DNA from: Bacillota bacterium
Lineage (GTDB): Bacteria > Bacillota > Bacilli > Alicyclobacillales > SLC66
Length of the DNA: 40,657 bases
NCBI GenBank assembly: GCA_026627345.1
Contig: JAPNUP010000117.1
Location: 1-40,657 of the forward strand
Reading direction: 5' to 3'
Both the position numbers and the translations under genes were made by a program. The stretch's first letter is position 1. Every line of letters starts with the position of its first letter. Of the stretch, positions 9,428 to 17,884 are shown piece by piece. Below the pieces are notes generated by a model, which did no database searches, had not been told where the DNA came from, and saw nothing but the letters and a program-made list of their open reading frames with translations.

Positions 9428-9514
9428 CTAAACCATTGCGCCGTCGAATACCAGCCTTTCTTTGCCAACTTCAGTGCAATCTTTCGCAGTCGAGAAAAAA
9501 GTGAGGTTTACAGG

Positions 9515-9973
9515 ATGTATGAGATGCCAGAAAAGCTTTTGCGGTTGGGACAGGAGATTACTGACGAACAGCTCCGCTACCATGATAAGAGAGTTACGGT
9601 GCATAAGGAATTTACATTCGATGCGGCACATCACCTATATAAATATGAGGGTAAATGTACGAGTCTGCATGGGCACACTTACCGACTGCGAGTTAGTGTA
9701 AGTGACTTTCTTGGTGATACGGGCCTGGCGATCGATTTTGGCGATGTAAAGGCCATTGTCAAGCGCGTCGTGGTCGATCGCCTAGATCATCAGTATCTCA
9801 ATGCCGTGTTGCCGCCGATGAACACGACGGCAGAAAACATGATCGTTTGGATGTTTCAGGAGATCGCGCAGGCACTGTCTGCACATAGCCCCACTGTGCG
9901 CCTGGAGCGGCTCGTCCTCTGGGAGACTCCCACTTCTGCAGTGGAGATTGCAGGTGAGGAGATGGGGCTGTGA
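9515..9973 (+). CDS. queD: 6-carboxy-5,6,7,8-tetrahydropterin synthase QueD
   Basis: Converts dihydroneopterin triphosphate to 6-carboxytetrahydropterin, an early step to queuosine. The pterin-synthase pattern is present: FDAAHHL with zinc ligand H39, catalytic-type C48 in GKCTSLHGH, and zinc ligands H52 and H54. Near the end, the WETPTS glutamate matches the pterin-anchoring position. At 152 aa it is close to the Bacillus protein, with an N-terminal lead of about 28 residues before the core. ATG 9515 has GTGAGG at 9501-9506; the reading frame stays open further upstream but without a ribosome site and across the promoter. It overlaps queE by 4 nt. Confidence 0.96.
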   Translation: MYEMPEKLLRLGQEITDEQLRYHDKRVTVHKEFTFDAAHHLYKYEGKCTSLHGHTYRLRVSVSDFLGDTGLAIDFGDVKAIVKRVVVDRLDHQYLNAVLPPMNTTAENMIVWMFQEIAQALSAHSPTVRLERLVLWETPTSAVEIAGEEMGL

Positions 9974-10668
9974 ACAGTGCGGCTTTGGTGAAAACCGTGA
10001 AACTTCCGATGGTAGAGATTTTTCAGACGGTCGAAGGTGAAGGTACGGCCGCCGGTTATCCTACCGTGTTCGTACGCCTTTTTGGCTGCCCGCTGCGGTG
10101 CGCATGGTGTGACACGCCCTATAGCTATCCGCCTGCCGAGGCGGAGTTTACGATGACCATCGGGGAGATCTGTGAGCGGGTGGCTTCCTTTCGGGCCGCG
10201 CGGGTATGTGTGACAGGGGGCGAACCACTTTTGTACGGGGAGCGCTCCGGCGCGCTCTTGAGGGCCATCGCCGAGATGGATCAGATCGTTGACGTGCATG
10301 TGGAGACGAGCGGCGCGATAGCTATTGCCCCGTTTCTGACCATGGTCAGCTCGTCGAAGGTGCGCTACATCGTTGACTACAAACTCCCGGGGTCTGGCGA
10401 AGAGGCGCGCATGGACTTGGCTAATGTAACTGATCTGCGAAGCGTGGACGAGCTAAAGTTCGTCATTGCCTCACGCGTGGACTACGAGCGGGCGTGTGCG
10501 GTCATCGCGCAATATCGGCCACTGGGCACCATCCTCTTTAGTCCGGTTTGGGGGAGTGTGGCGCCTGACCAATTGGTCACCTGGATGTTAGAAGATGGGC
10601 TCGCGAATGTGAAACTCAGCCTACAGATTCACAAGGTGATCTGGGATCCACAACTGCGCGGCGTCTAG
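9970..10668 (+). CDS. queE: 7-carboxy-7-deazaguanine synthase QueE (radical SAM)
   Basis: Radical S-adenosylmethionine enzyme that contracts 6-carboxytetrahydropterin to 7-carboxy-7-deazaguanine. The [4Fe-4S] cluster ligands are C40, C44 and C47 in CPLRCAWC (CX3CX2C). A substrate/AdoMet segment [16 protein letters not shown] precedes them and TGGEPLL follows. The length of 232 aa is normal. The GTG start overlaps the queD stop (GTGA), and a GAGGAG ribosome site lies inside the end of queD, so translation is likely coupled. Together with queD and queC it forms the preQ0 module. No queF reductase gene is in the window. Confidence 0.96.
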   Translation: MNSAALVKTVKLPMVEIFQTVEGEGTAAGYPTVFVRLFGCPLRCAWCDTPYSYPPAEAEFTMTIGEICERVASFRAARVCVTGGEPLLYGERSGALLRAIAEMDQIVDVHVETSGAIAIAPFLTMVSSSKVRYIVDYKLPGSGEEARMDLANVTDLRSVDELKFVIASRVDYERACAVIAQYRPLGTILFSPVWGSVAPDQLVTWMLEDGLANVKLSLQIHKVIWDPQLRGV

Positions 10669-10702
10669 GCCGCGCGCTAATGTACAAGGGGGAAGTGTTG
10701 AC

Positions 10703-11392
10703 ATGGATATGCGCAAGCGAGCCGTTGTCATTTTAAGCGGAGGACTCGATAGTACCACTTGTCTCGGGATCGCAGACAAAGAAGGGTATATCGTACATGC
10801 ATTGTCGTTTGATTATGGGCAGCGCCACAGTATCGAGTTGGAAGCCGCCAAACGCGTGGCTGCGCACTATCGGGTGGCCGAACATCGCATTGCGCACTTA
10901 CCTTTTCTTCGCGAGATCGGCGGGTCCGCACTCACTTCTGACACGCTTACGGTGCCGACCGGGGGCGTGGTGACAGGAGATATTCCGATCACGTACGTGC
11001 CAGGGCGCAATCTTATCTTTCTCTCGATTGCTACAGCTTATGCGGAAGTAGTCGGCGCAAGCGCCTTGTACCTCGGTATTAACGCATTAGATTACAGCGG
11101 TTATCCAGACTGTCGACCAGAATTTATCGAGGCCTTTGCGACCGCCGCTACGCTTGCGACAAAAGCGGGTGTGGAAGGGAAGCTGCTGCGTATCGAGACA
11201 CCTCTGTTGCACCTGACCAAAGGAGACATTATCCGCCTTGGCACCTCACTTGGGGTTCCATACGAATGGACAGTCTCCTGTTATCAAGGTCACGATGTGG
11301 CCTGCGGTAGATGTGATAGTTGTCGCCTGCGGTTGAAAGGTTTTGCGGATGCGGGCATTTTAGATCCAATTGCCTACGCAATGTGCGACTAG
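10703..11392 (+). CDS. queC: 7-cyano-7-deazaguanine synthase QueC
   Basis: ATP-dependent enzyme that converts 7-carboxy-7-deazaguanine and ammonia to preQ0. The PP-loop SGGLDS is at residues 12-17. The C-terminal zinc site is complete, with C193, C201, C204 and C207 (CGRCDSC). At 229 aa it is the usual size. ATG 10703 follows a GGGGGAAG ribosome site in a 34-nt gap after queE, which fits a single queD-queE-queC transcript. I see no terminator immediately after it. Confidence 0.96.
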   Translation: MDMRKRAVVILSGGLDSTTCLGIADKEGYIVHALSFDYGQRHSIELEAAKRVAAHYRVAEHRIAHLPFLREIGGSALTSDTLTVPTGGVVTGDIPITYVPGRNLIFLSIATAYAEVVGASALYLGINALDYSGYPDCRPEFIEAFATAATLATKAGVEGKLLRIETPLLHLTKGDIIRLGTSLGVPYEWTVSCYQGHDVACGRCDSCRLRLKGFADAGILDPIAYAMCD

Positions 11393-11463
11393 ATTTTCGG
11401 TGTAACCATACGTTTTGCAAGATCGTCATAGTTATTAGCACCGTGTGAGGCTCGGACGTGGTA

Positions 11464-11478
11464 GAATACTAGGTATTC
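11464..11478. promoter_or_regulatory. Palindrome upstream of the LCP gene, possible operator
   Basis: Inverted repeat GAATAC-TAG-GTATTC, 31 nt before the LCP start. It overlaps a possible -10-like TAGAAT (11462-11467). A dyad at this position could bind a dimeric regulator, but no partner is identifiable. Confidence 0.3.
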
Positions 11479-11509
11479 CAAAAAAGCGATTGACGGGGGT
11501 TTGCCCTAG

Positions 11510-12823
11510 ATGAGATCGGATAAGCAAAGTCCGATGGCAAGCAAGAAGAAAGAGAAGAAGCCGCTAACGAGGAAGCAGCGGCGTCGCCGGGCGCTGTACA
11601 TCGGTGTCCCGATCGCTGCGATCGTCATTGGAGTCGGAGTCGGCTTCGCCATGGGCGGCAGTTTGGTACAGGGGATACCGAGTGCGCTTCTCAGTACACT
11701 TACCCACCACGATACTTTGACACAACCTGAGAATATATTGTTGATCGGTAACAATGCCCGTAATCCTGCAGGTCCGCTGGATCTCAGCAGTGACGGGGAG
11801 GGCGGCGGTCAGGCAGATATCATGATGATTGCGCATATCGATCCGATCAAGCATCAGGTGGTTCTGATTTCCCTACCGCGTGACGCTATGTTTGCCATGC
11901 CGCAGTACAATAACCCGATTCCGAAGTTGAAGACCTTCTTCTTCATCGGCGCGCAGTTACAGCCTAACCAAGCCGCGCAGCTGACAGTCCAGGCAGCAGA
12001 AAAGTTTACCGGTATGCAGATTAGCCACTGGATTGTGACGGACTTTCAAGGATTTTCTGATGCGATCAACGCGGTCGGCGGTGTCCGGATCTATGTTCCG
12101 GCGCGTATCACTGACCCGTTGCACAGTGGCGCCAACTTCTATCCGGGCTGGCAGACGATCAATGGTCAAGAGGCGCTGGCTTACATCCGCGTTCGACAAA
12201 ATACCGCCAGCGATGTGGCGGTCAACGACTATCAGCGCGACGATGATCAAGCACAGGTGTTACTGGCTCTAAAGAATAAGCTGCTCGACACTGGCAATGA
12301 CTTTATGAATCTGGGTAAATTGATTTCGGCTTGGAATAAAGACGTCGCGACAGACATGAATGACTCGCAGCTCTTGGCGGCTGCGCGCGCTGCGCGCGGT
12401 GCGAAGATGATTCATATCAACCTCGGCACAGTGGGCGACTCGATGGATGTCGCCAGTGCGCCAGCGCCTGGGCTCAATCAAGAGAATTACATCACGGGAG
12501 CTTTTTACGATATTATCGACCCGGCCAAAGTGACGAAGAAGCTCAAACCGTACGGTAGTACGGGCGCCTGGACCGGTATTACGTTGCCGCCTCCGAGCCA
12601 GATTCCCGTGCAGTTTTATGGTTCACAGGCGACGTTCCAAGAACTGCAACAGGCAGGCTATCAAGTGACGTATATGGGCAGCGGCGGAACCTATCCAGCT
12701 GAGATTGATTATCCTGCAGGTGATATGGCTTGGGGGCTGCAGGTCGGAAGAACGCTAGCCACAGGGAACAGCCTTGTTCAACCGGGTAGTAACTCAAGTG
12801 CCGTCGTGGTGTACGCGCCGTAA
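11510..12823 (+). CDS. LytR-CpsA-Psr (LCP) family cell-wall glycopolymer ligase
   Basis: Membrane-anchored phosphotransferase that attaches lipid-linked wall polymers such as teichoic acids to peptidoglycan. A lysine/arginine-rich cytoplasmic tail (residues 1-27) is followed by one membrane helix (about 28-48) and the LCP domain with NILLIGNNAR (75-84), the metal-binding D103 region (QADIMMIAHID) and SLPRD (121-125). A later arginine-rich segment NDYQRDDDQ holds the arginine expected to bind the pyrophosphate. After the LCP core, about 130 residues form a C-terminal region resembling the LytR_C type. ATG 11510 has a GGGGG ribosome site. It is transcribed alone and closed by a terminator. Confidence 0.92.
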   Translation: MRSDKQSPMASKKKEKKPLTRKQRRRRALYIGVPIAAIVIGVGVGFAMGGSLVQGIPSALLSTLTHHDTLTQPENILLIGNNARNPAGPLDLSSDGEGGGQADIMMIAHIDPIKHQVVLISLPRDAMFAMPQYNNPIPKLKTFFFIGAQLQPNQAAQLTVQAAEKFTGMQISHWIVTDFQGFSDAINAVGGVRIYVPARITDPLHSGANFYPGWQTINGQEALAYIRVRQNTASDVAVNDYQRDDDQAQVLLALKNKLLDTGNDFMNLGKLISAWNKDVATDMNDSQLLAAARAARGAKMIHINLGTVGDSMDVASAPAPGLNQENYITGAFYDIIDPAKVTKKLKPYGSTGAWTGITLPPPSQIPVQFYGSQATFQELQQAGYQVTYMGSGGTYPAEIDYPAGDMAWGLQVGRTLATGNSLVQPGSNSSAVVVYAP

Positions 12824-12861
12824 GGCAAGAGAGGATTTTTCTCGCCGAGAGGCTATCCATA

Positions 12862-12901
12862 CAAAAGCAGCGGGTGTGCCTGAAGGCGCCCGCTGCTTTT
12901 G
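12862..12901 (+). terminator. Rho-independent terminator of the LCP gene
   Basis: 15-bp stem (one G.U pair) built on AAAAGCAGCGGG and CCCGCTGCTTTT, with loop tgcctgaagg, followed by a short U-rich stretch gttgttc. It lies 39 nt after the LCP stop. Confidence 0.85.
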
Positions 12902-12933
12902 TTGTTCAAAAGGCGTCGAATGGTATAGTCGAA

Positions 12934-12999
12934 GGGCGCTGAGCACGGTGCTGTCGCACCACCGCCCACGGGAAGAATAAGCGGCTGACGCCGTTATTC
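12934..12999 (+). repeat. Dispersed two-hairpin repeat, copy A
   Basis: Copy of a family also found at 18877, 20703 and 34256. A core of 53 nt (12947-12999) matches copy B at 52 positions. Hairpin 1 is GGTG/CACC inside an outer GGGCG (12934-12938)/CGCCC (12963-12967) stem. Hairpin 2 pairs GAATAA and CGGC, with one bulged G between them, to GCCG-TTATTC. It sits 89 nt before nnr. Confidence 0.85.
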
Positions 13000-13087
13000 A
13001 GATGGTTTTTACGCTCAAGCGTGTCTGAAATGGACTACTTGCACGGTTGTCCGAATATATGTGGTAGCAATCGGAGGGAACAAAGTG

Positions 13088-14683
13088 ATGATTGTCTCCG
13101 GCGCACAAATGCGTCAATTGGATCAGGAGATCATTCGCCGAGGGGTCCGCCCTGAAGCGCTTATGGAAGTGGTCGGACTCAGTGTAGCCAAGGCCGTAAT
13201 GCGCATCCGACAAGAGGCGCAGCAAAATGCCAGTGCCGTAACAAGACCGTGTTGCCACATCGTGGCCGGCAAAGGACATAACGGTGCTGATGGCTACGTC
13301 ACAGGTCGGTACTTGGTCGCCGCGGGTTGGCGAGTTGTCGCTTGGCAGACTGTTAAGTCAGAGCTTTTGTCACCACTATGTGCGCAGCAACAGCGCGCTT
13401 TCATCGCGATGGGTGGTGTGATGGCCGCGGCTACTGACAATCTTGCCGATGCGGATGTGGTGGTCGATGCGATCCTTGGTATCGCCACCCGGTTACCAGT
13501 AGAGGACAGCTTGCGAGTGTGGCTCCGTGCTATACGCTCGGTCGCTTGTCCGATTGTGGCAATCGATCTGCCTTCGGGTGTGCATGCAGATGATGGTCGT
13601 GTAGATGACGATGCCATCAAGGCCGATGTCACAGTTACCTGTGGGGTAGGGAAACAGGGACTGTATCAGTATCCAGGAAGGCTGTATGCAGGGCAGGTGG
13701 AAATTGCACCGCTCGGGATCACGGATGCCTTGCTAGAAGCCTATGGCTGCACGACACGCCTGATGGACGCTAAGGCCGCGACGCGCTTGTGGCGACCAAG
13801 GGTTGCGGATAGTCACAAAGGCACTTATGGCCGCGCCGGCGTATGTGCCGGCAGCCCTGGGATGTATGGGGCCGCGCGACTGGCTTTATCGGCAACCAGC
13901 AAAGCAGGGGCTGGGCTAGTCAAGTACCTCGCCGCAACAGAGGTCATGCAGTCGCTCGGGGCGGCGTTGCCGCCGGAAATCGTCACGCACGCAGTCGGTG
14001 AACATCAGTCAGGGCACCTGAATGCAGAAGCTGTTGTGGCGTATGCGGCCGTACTCGAAGAGTGCACGGCAGGGTTGCTGGGGCCAGGGATTGGCGCGGA
14101 GTGGGTGGCGCTTGCGACGCATAGCCCAGAGGCGCTGACAGTGCTCAGTACAGTCCCACGGCCGTTGGTGCTCGATGCGACAGCCCTTTCGATGATCGCT
14201 TGTTTACCGGACAAGGGTGCCGCCTTTTGGCGATCACGCAAAGGGCCTACGGTGATCACGCCGCATCCGAAGGAATGTAGTAGGTTAACGGGGCTGAGCG
14301 TTGCTGAGATCCAGTCCAAGCGGATAGAGGTTGCAGAATCATATGCACAAACGCATGGCATCATCGTGGTCTTAAAAGGAGCCGCAACAGTGATTGCCGA
14401 TGCAGACGGGCGAGTAGCAATCAATTCGTCGGGCAATTCGGGTTTGGCCACCGCAGGTACAGGTGACGTGTTGGCAGGGCTTGTCACAGGTATGTTGGCG
14501 TCCGGTTATGAGGCGTACGCGGCAGCGAGGCTGGGTGTCTATCTGCATGGGCGGTCAGCTGAGATCGCTTGTGAGCACGGTGTCAGTGAAGAGTCTCTCA
14601 CAGCTTCAGATGTTCTTGATCACGTGGGAGCGGTTTGGCAGGAGATGCGCAACGCTGCTTCGACAAATTCCCCGGGAAATTGA
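13088..14683 (+). CDS. nnr: Bifunctional NAD(P)H-hydrate epimerase / ADP-dependent NAD(P)H-hydrate dehydratase
   Basis: Metabolite-repair enzyme. The N-terminal YjeF domain epimerises damaged R-NAD(P)HX, and the C-terminal ribokinase-like domain dehydrates S-NAD(P)HX back to NAD(P)H using ADP. GKGHNGADG (61-69) marks the epimerase nucleotide site; PTVITPHPKE and the GTGDVLAG loop (G457-D460, catalytic Asp) mark the dehydratase. At 531 aa it has the full two-domain length. ATG 13088 has GGAGGG about 10 nt upstream; the GTG at 13085 is equally possible. In many Firmicutes this gene is next to acpS and alr; here the ydcC-like gene and alr follow but no acpS is seen. Confidence 0.95.
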   Translation: MIVSGAQMRQLDQEIIRRGVRPEALMEVVGLSVAKAVMRIRQEAQQNASAVTRPCCHIVAGKGHNGADGYVTGRYLVAAGWRVVAWQTVKSELLSPLCAQQQRAFIAMGGVMAAATDNLADADVVVDAILGIATRLPVEDSLRVWLRAIRSVACPIVAIDLPSGVHADDGRVDDDAIKADVTVTCGVGKQGLYQYPGRLYAGQVEIAPLGITDALLEAYGCTTRLMDAKAATRLWRPRVADSHKGTYGRAGVCAGSPGMYGAARLALSATSKAGAGLVKYLAATEVMQSLGAALPPEIVTHAVGEHQSGHLNAEAVVAYAAVLEECTAGLLGPGIGAEWVALATHSPEALTVLSTVPRPLVLDATALSMIACLPDKGAAFWRSRKGPTVITPHPKECSRLTGLSVAEIQSKRIEVAESYAQTHGIIVVLKGAATVIADADGRVAINSSGNSGLATAGTGDVLAGLVTGMLASGYEAYAAARLGVYLHGRSAEIACEHGVSEESLTASDVLDHVGAVWQEMRNAASTNSPGN

Positions 14684-14724
14684 CGGAACTGTCGAACGGT
14701 CGTGACTGAAGTGGGGAGGCTGAT

Positions 14725-15723
14725 GTGTTGCTTAGGAGAAACTGGATTGCCTTTGTGCTTACATTGGGTCTCGGGATGACGCTGGTCGGGTGTGGTCAGC
14801 CGAGTGCGACACAAGTGGTTCGACAACTGCAATCGCTTCAAAGTAATCTGACCAGTTATAAAAGTACAGCCATGATGACTGTACAGGTGCAAGGTACTGC
14901 TGAGCGTTATTTTGTCGAGACGTGGTATCGGGCGCCGGATCAATACCGCATTGCTCTCGGTAACGAGAATCGGGACATCTCCCAGATTATTTTGCGCAAT
15001 AATCAAGGCATCTACATCGTTAGCCCAGGGATCAAGAAGATCATTCGCTTTCAAGGTGACTGGGCGGAGCGCCAGGGCCAGTTGTACCTGTACAATGCGC
15101 TGCTGTCGCGTATTGTCGCTGCGAGCGAGCCGAGCTATACGACGCGCGATAAAGTCGTCACGTTTGAATTAGGGGCAGAATCTATCAACCCGTCTGTTGA
15201 AACACAGAGAATCGAACTTGCACAAGGCACCTATGCCCCTGTACAAGTCACGTTACTCGACAAGAAGAAGCAACCGTTGATTACGATGACCTACCTTTCA
15301 TTTGATCGAAATGTCAACTTCCCGGCCAATGCTTTTTCAACCGATCAAGCGACGACACTGGAACCCATTGAGTTGCCGGTGTCTGCGCAGACGCAGGAGT
15401 TTCACGTGATTGAACCGACGTGGGTGCCGCAAAGTGACACCGTCGCTGATGAGACGGACGCCGGGGGTATCGCGATGGTGCGCTACGATGGTCCGCATCC
15501 TTTTACCCTTGTAGAGACACGGCCGACTTCGGCTGGACAGGACCTGGGCAGCGGCCAACTCTTGACCATCGAAGGCATTCCGGCCGTCTTGTTGTCACAA
15601 GGGAACGTGCATCAGTTGTACTGGCTCTACGGTGGTCTGTCGTTTGCGCTCACTTCGCGCATGTCTATCGAGGACATTGTGCAAGTTGCGAGTTCCACGA
15701 TTACAGACATGGGAAAATCATGA
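14725..15723 (+). CDS. YdcC-like lipoprotein (LolA-like fold, DUF4367 type)
   Basis: Probable exported lipoprotein. A short basic N-terminus, a hydrophobic stretch and a lipobox ending at C23 (LVGC) predict lipid attachment. The following 300 residues are rich in short beta-strand-like segments (for example residues 50-110 and 190-260), as in LolA/LolB-fold sporulation lipoproteins such as Bacillus YdcC and clostridial GerS. The position directly before alr and ndoAI is the YdcC position in Bacillus subtilis. That gene is expressed in the mother cell; whether this one is cannot be seen. The GTG at 14725 has GGGGAGG 5 nt before it, and the TTG at 14728 is an alternative. It follows nnr by 41 nt. 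Confidence 0.82.
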   Translation: MLLRRNWIAFVLTLGLGMTLVGCGQPSATQVVRQLQSLQSNLTSYKSTAMMTVQVQGTAERYFVETWYRAPDQYRIALGNENRDISQIILRNNQGIYIVSPGIKKIIRFQGDWAERQGQLYLYNALLSRIVAASEPSYTTRDKVVTFELGAESINPSVETQRIELAQGTYAPVQVTLLDKKKQPLITMTYLSFDRNVNFPANAFSTDQATTLEPIELPVSAQTQEFHVIEPTWVPQSDTVADETDAGGIAMVRYDGPHPFTLVETRPTSAGQDLGSGQLLTIEGIPAVLLSQGNVHQLYWLYGGLSFALTSRMSIEDIVQVASSTITDMGKS

Positions 15724-15836
15724 ATACCTAGTCTGTGCAGCGGGCCCTGTCTGTGATATGCTACTTGCACAGCATGAATGAATTCGAGGCGTACGCAGCC
15801 GATGGCGTATGAAAGAAATAAGTTGGTGAGTAGCGG

Positions 15837-16958
15837 ATGTGGAGGCAGACCTGGGCAGAAATCGACCTCGGTCGACTGCGGCACAATGTTGCTGTGGTGC
15901 AAGCGCAAGTAGGAAAGCGCGTGAAGATCCTGGCGAGTGTGAAGGCGAACGCTTACGGACACGGGGTTGTGGAAGTTAGCAAAGCCTTGTTGTCTGTAGG
16001 TGTGCACGGCTTAGGCGTTGCCACGATCGAAGAGGCAGTGGAGTTGCGGGATGCAGGAATTGTTGCGCCTATTTTGTGTTACGGTGCGCTTGCCCCTGGT
16101 GTACATGAGGTGGTCGCAGAGCGCCAGATCGCCGTTTCGGTCATGAATACGGAAGAGATCGCCCGGTTGGCATCAGCCGCGCGGGTGACTGGCCGTGGTG
16201 TCGATATTCACGTCAAGGTGGATACGGGCATGGGGCGTCTCGGCGTGCGCGGCGAGATGGCTTTCTTACAAGTGATGCGAGCGGCCACGAGTACTGACGG
16301 GGTTCGCTTGCGAGGCGTGTACACGCACTTCTCCTCGGCCGATGATCCGCTCGATGCCCAAGTCGATGAGACGCGGACCCAAGCGCAAGAGCTTAGCTCA
16401 TTAGTGGCGCGCGCGCGTGAAGTAGGGATCGACGTGCCTTTGGTTCATGCAGCCAACAGTGCCGCGATTTTTCGCGATCCACAGTATCATTTTGACTGGG
16501 TCAGGCCTGGCATTGCGTTGTATGGATATCATCCGTTTTCCAGTGGGCATCAGACCGTCGAGCTTCTACCTGTGCTTTCCCTCTACACGCGGATTGTTCG
16601 AGTTGCTGACATGCCGCCAGGGGCCACGGTGAGTTACGGTCGAACCTTTGTCTGCGAGAAGCCTGAGCAGATTGCGACGCTACCGATCGGGTACGCCGAT
16701 GGACTGCCACGTGCTTTGTCAAACGCTGGGCGGCTGGATTTGGGTGGTCACAACGTACAGATTGCCGGACGAGTCTGTATGGATCAGACGATGATCGTAA
16801 CGACAGGACTGCATGCGAAGCTGGGGGATGTCGTTCGGATATACGGAGGGCAGGAGCATGCACATGCGTCACTAGCTGATGCAGCTCGACAGCTGGGGAC
16901 CATCCCGTATGAACTCTTGTGTGCCATTTCATCGCGTGTGCCAAGGATCTACGTGTGA
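15837..16958 (+). CDS. alr: Alanine racemase (PLP-dependent)
   Basis: Interconverts L- and D-alanine, supplying D-Ala for peptidoglycan. The PLP-binding lysine is K37 in VKANAYGHG, and the opposite catalytic tyrosine is Y267 in SYGRTF. RPGIALYG and MDQTMI, also conserved, are present. At 373 aa it is normal. The ATG at 15837 has GGTGAG at 15825-15830. A gap of 113 nt separates it from the lipoprotein gene and 112 nt from ndoAI; neither gap contains an obvious terminator. Confidence 0.96.
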   Translation: MWRQTWAEIDLGRLRHNVAVVQAQVGKRVKILASVKANAYGHGVVEVSKALLSVGVHGLGVATIEEAVELRDAGIVAPILCYGALAPGVHEVVAERQIAVSVMNTEEIARLASAARVTGRGVDIHVKVDTGMGRLGVRGEMAFLQVMRAATSTDGVRLRGVYTHFSSADDPLDAQVDETRTQAQELSSLVARAREVGIDVPLVHAANSAAIFRDPQYHFDWVRPGIALYGYHPFSSGHQTVELLPVLSLYTRIVRVADMPPGATVSYGRTFVCEKPEQIATLPIGYADGLPRALSNAGRLDLGGHNVQIAGRVCMDQTMIVTTGLHAKLGDVVRIYGGQEHAHASLADAARQLGTIPYELLCAISSRVPRIYV

Positions 16959-17017
16959 CCGTTGCCTGAACATTCCGCAGAAGGGCAAAAAACTGGATGT
17001 GTTTCACCTCGGTGCGT

Positions 17018-17023
17018 TATAAT
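17018..17023 (+). promoter_or_regulatory. Possible -10 element of a promoter for ndoAI-ndoA
   Basis: Perfect TATAAT in the alr-ndoAI gap, 48 nt before ndoAI. The -35 position (around 16995) is poor, so a separate toxin-antitoxin promoter is only suggested. Confidence 0.35.
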
Positions 17024-17070
17024 ACCAAAGGCATGATATAACCGGACCGACGTGCAGGGGGGATCGGACG

Positions 17071-17340
17071 ATGTCTCATCTTCGGAAGATCGCAGTCAGT
17101 ATACCGTCGACATTACTGGAAGAGGTGGACGGACTCGTGGCAGAGCAAGGTTCGCGCAGTCACATTATTCGCCAGGCGACAGCGATGTACGTCTGTGAAC
17201 GGAAGAAAGAGCGGATCAGAGAGTCCTTACAAAAGGGATATCTAGAAATGGCCCCGATCAATCTCCGGCTGGCCTCAGAGGCGTTCGACGCCGAAGGGGA
17301 AGCGGAAAACCTGGCCCTTCGCCTTGTCAGCGGGGTATAA
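17071..17340 (+). CDS. ndoAI: Antitoxin EndoAI (ribbon-helix-helix)
   Basis: Antitoxin that binds and inhibits the EndoA ribonuclease and probably represses its own operon. The first about 45 residues form a ribbon-helix-helix DNA-binding domain ([18 protein letters not shown], then [10 protein letters not shown]). The C-terminal helical tail, which in this family contacts the toxin, follows. 89 aa is the usual length. The ATG has GGGGGATCGGACG upstream. The toxin gene begins 4 nt after its stop. The order alr-ndoAI-ndoA is the conserved Bacillales arrangement. Confidence 0.93.
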   Translation: MSHLRKIAVSIPSTLLEEVDGLVAEQGSRSHIIRQATAMYVCERKKERIRESLQKGYLEMAPINLRLASEAFDAEGEAENLALRLVSGV

Positions 17341-17344
17341 ACGC

Positions 17345-17695
17345 ATGAATGTGAAGCGCGGAGATATCTACTACGCGGATCTGTCTCCGGTTGTGGGCTC
17401 GGAGCAAGGCGGATTCCGACCCGTGCTGATCATTCAAAACAATATTGGCAATCGATTTAGCCCGACTGTGATCATCGCCGCGATTACGGCACAGATTCAG
17501 AAAGCCAAGCTACCTACACATGTCGAGATTTCCGCTTCTGACTATGGTCTGGAGCGGGATTCTGTCGTGTTACTCGAACAGATTCGCACGATCGACAAGC
17601 AGCGCCTCACAGAGAAAATCACACACCTCGATGACGATCTTATGCGCCGAGTCAACGAAGCGTTACAGATCAGCCTCAGTTTGATTGACTTCTAA
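17345..17695 (+). CDS. ndoA: Endoribonuclease EndoA (MazF-family toxin)
   Basis: Sequence-specific mRNA interferase of the MazF/PemK family; the Bacillus enzyme cuts at UACAU. The conserved N-terminus [19 protein letters not shown] includes the arginine and serine of the active region, and the [23 protein letters not shown] and [13 protein letters not shown] blocks are almost family-perfect. 116 aa. I chose ATG 17345 because the family begins at this residue; the GTG at 17324 would overlap ndoAI. The strong conservation argues that the toxin is intact. Confidence 0.96.
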   Translation: MNVKRGDIYYADLSPVVGSEQGGFRPVLIIQNNIGNRFSPTVIIAAITAQIQKAKLPTHVEISASDYGLERDSVVLLEQIRTIDKQRLTEKITHLDDDLMRRVNEALQISLSLIDF

Positions 17696-17756
17696 TCCAC
17701 GCACTCTTTCTTTTCCTGTCCCTAAATAACTGCGTAGCCAATGATTTTTCCCGCAA

Positions 17757-17882
17757 ACGGTGGTGCGAGAGCACCATTCACCGTCTCCTGGTATGACAAG
17801 CCTTTTTCCTGAATACAGTGTAGGGACGAGCGCGTCTACCAAGCTTTTTAGCGACGCGACCTCGCTAGAAAGGCGGGTCCCT
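17757..17882 (+). promoter_or_regulatory. Structured leader upstream of the ArsP-type permease gene
   Basis: Two structures precede the permease start. The first, 17757-17784, is ACGG-TGGTGC closed by a GAGA (GNRA) tetraloop, then GCACCA, a 4-nt bulge and CCGT. The second pairs AGGGAC (17822-17827) with GTCCCT (17877-17882), just 2 nt before the ATG. Inside it CGCGTC (17831-17836) can pair with GACGCG (17853-17858), or alternatively TAGCGA (17849-17854) with TCGCTA (17862-17867). These two inner stems exclude each other, and the likely ribosome site AAAGGCGG lies in the enclosed loop. I recognise no known riboswitch class. Confidence 0.45.
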
Positions 17883-17884
17883 TC

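Noticed and set aside
9095-9514. Upstream extension of the queD reading frame
   Set aside because: It runs antisense through the kimA-like gene and across the que promoter. The QueD core and ribosome site fit ATG 9515.
9428-9514. preQ1 riboswitch in the queD leader
   Set aside because: The preQ1-I core (a C-rich loop with a downstream A-rich pairing partner) was not found.
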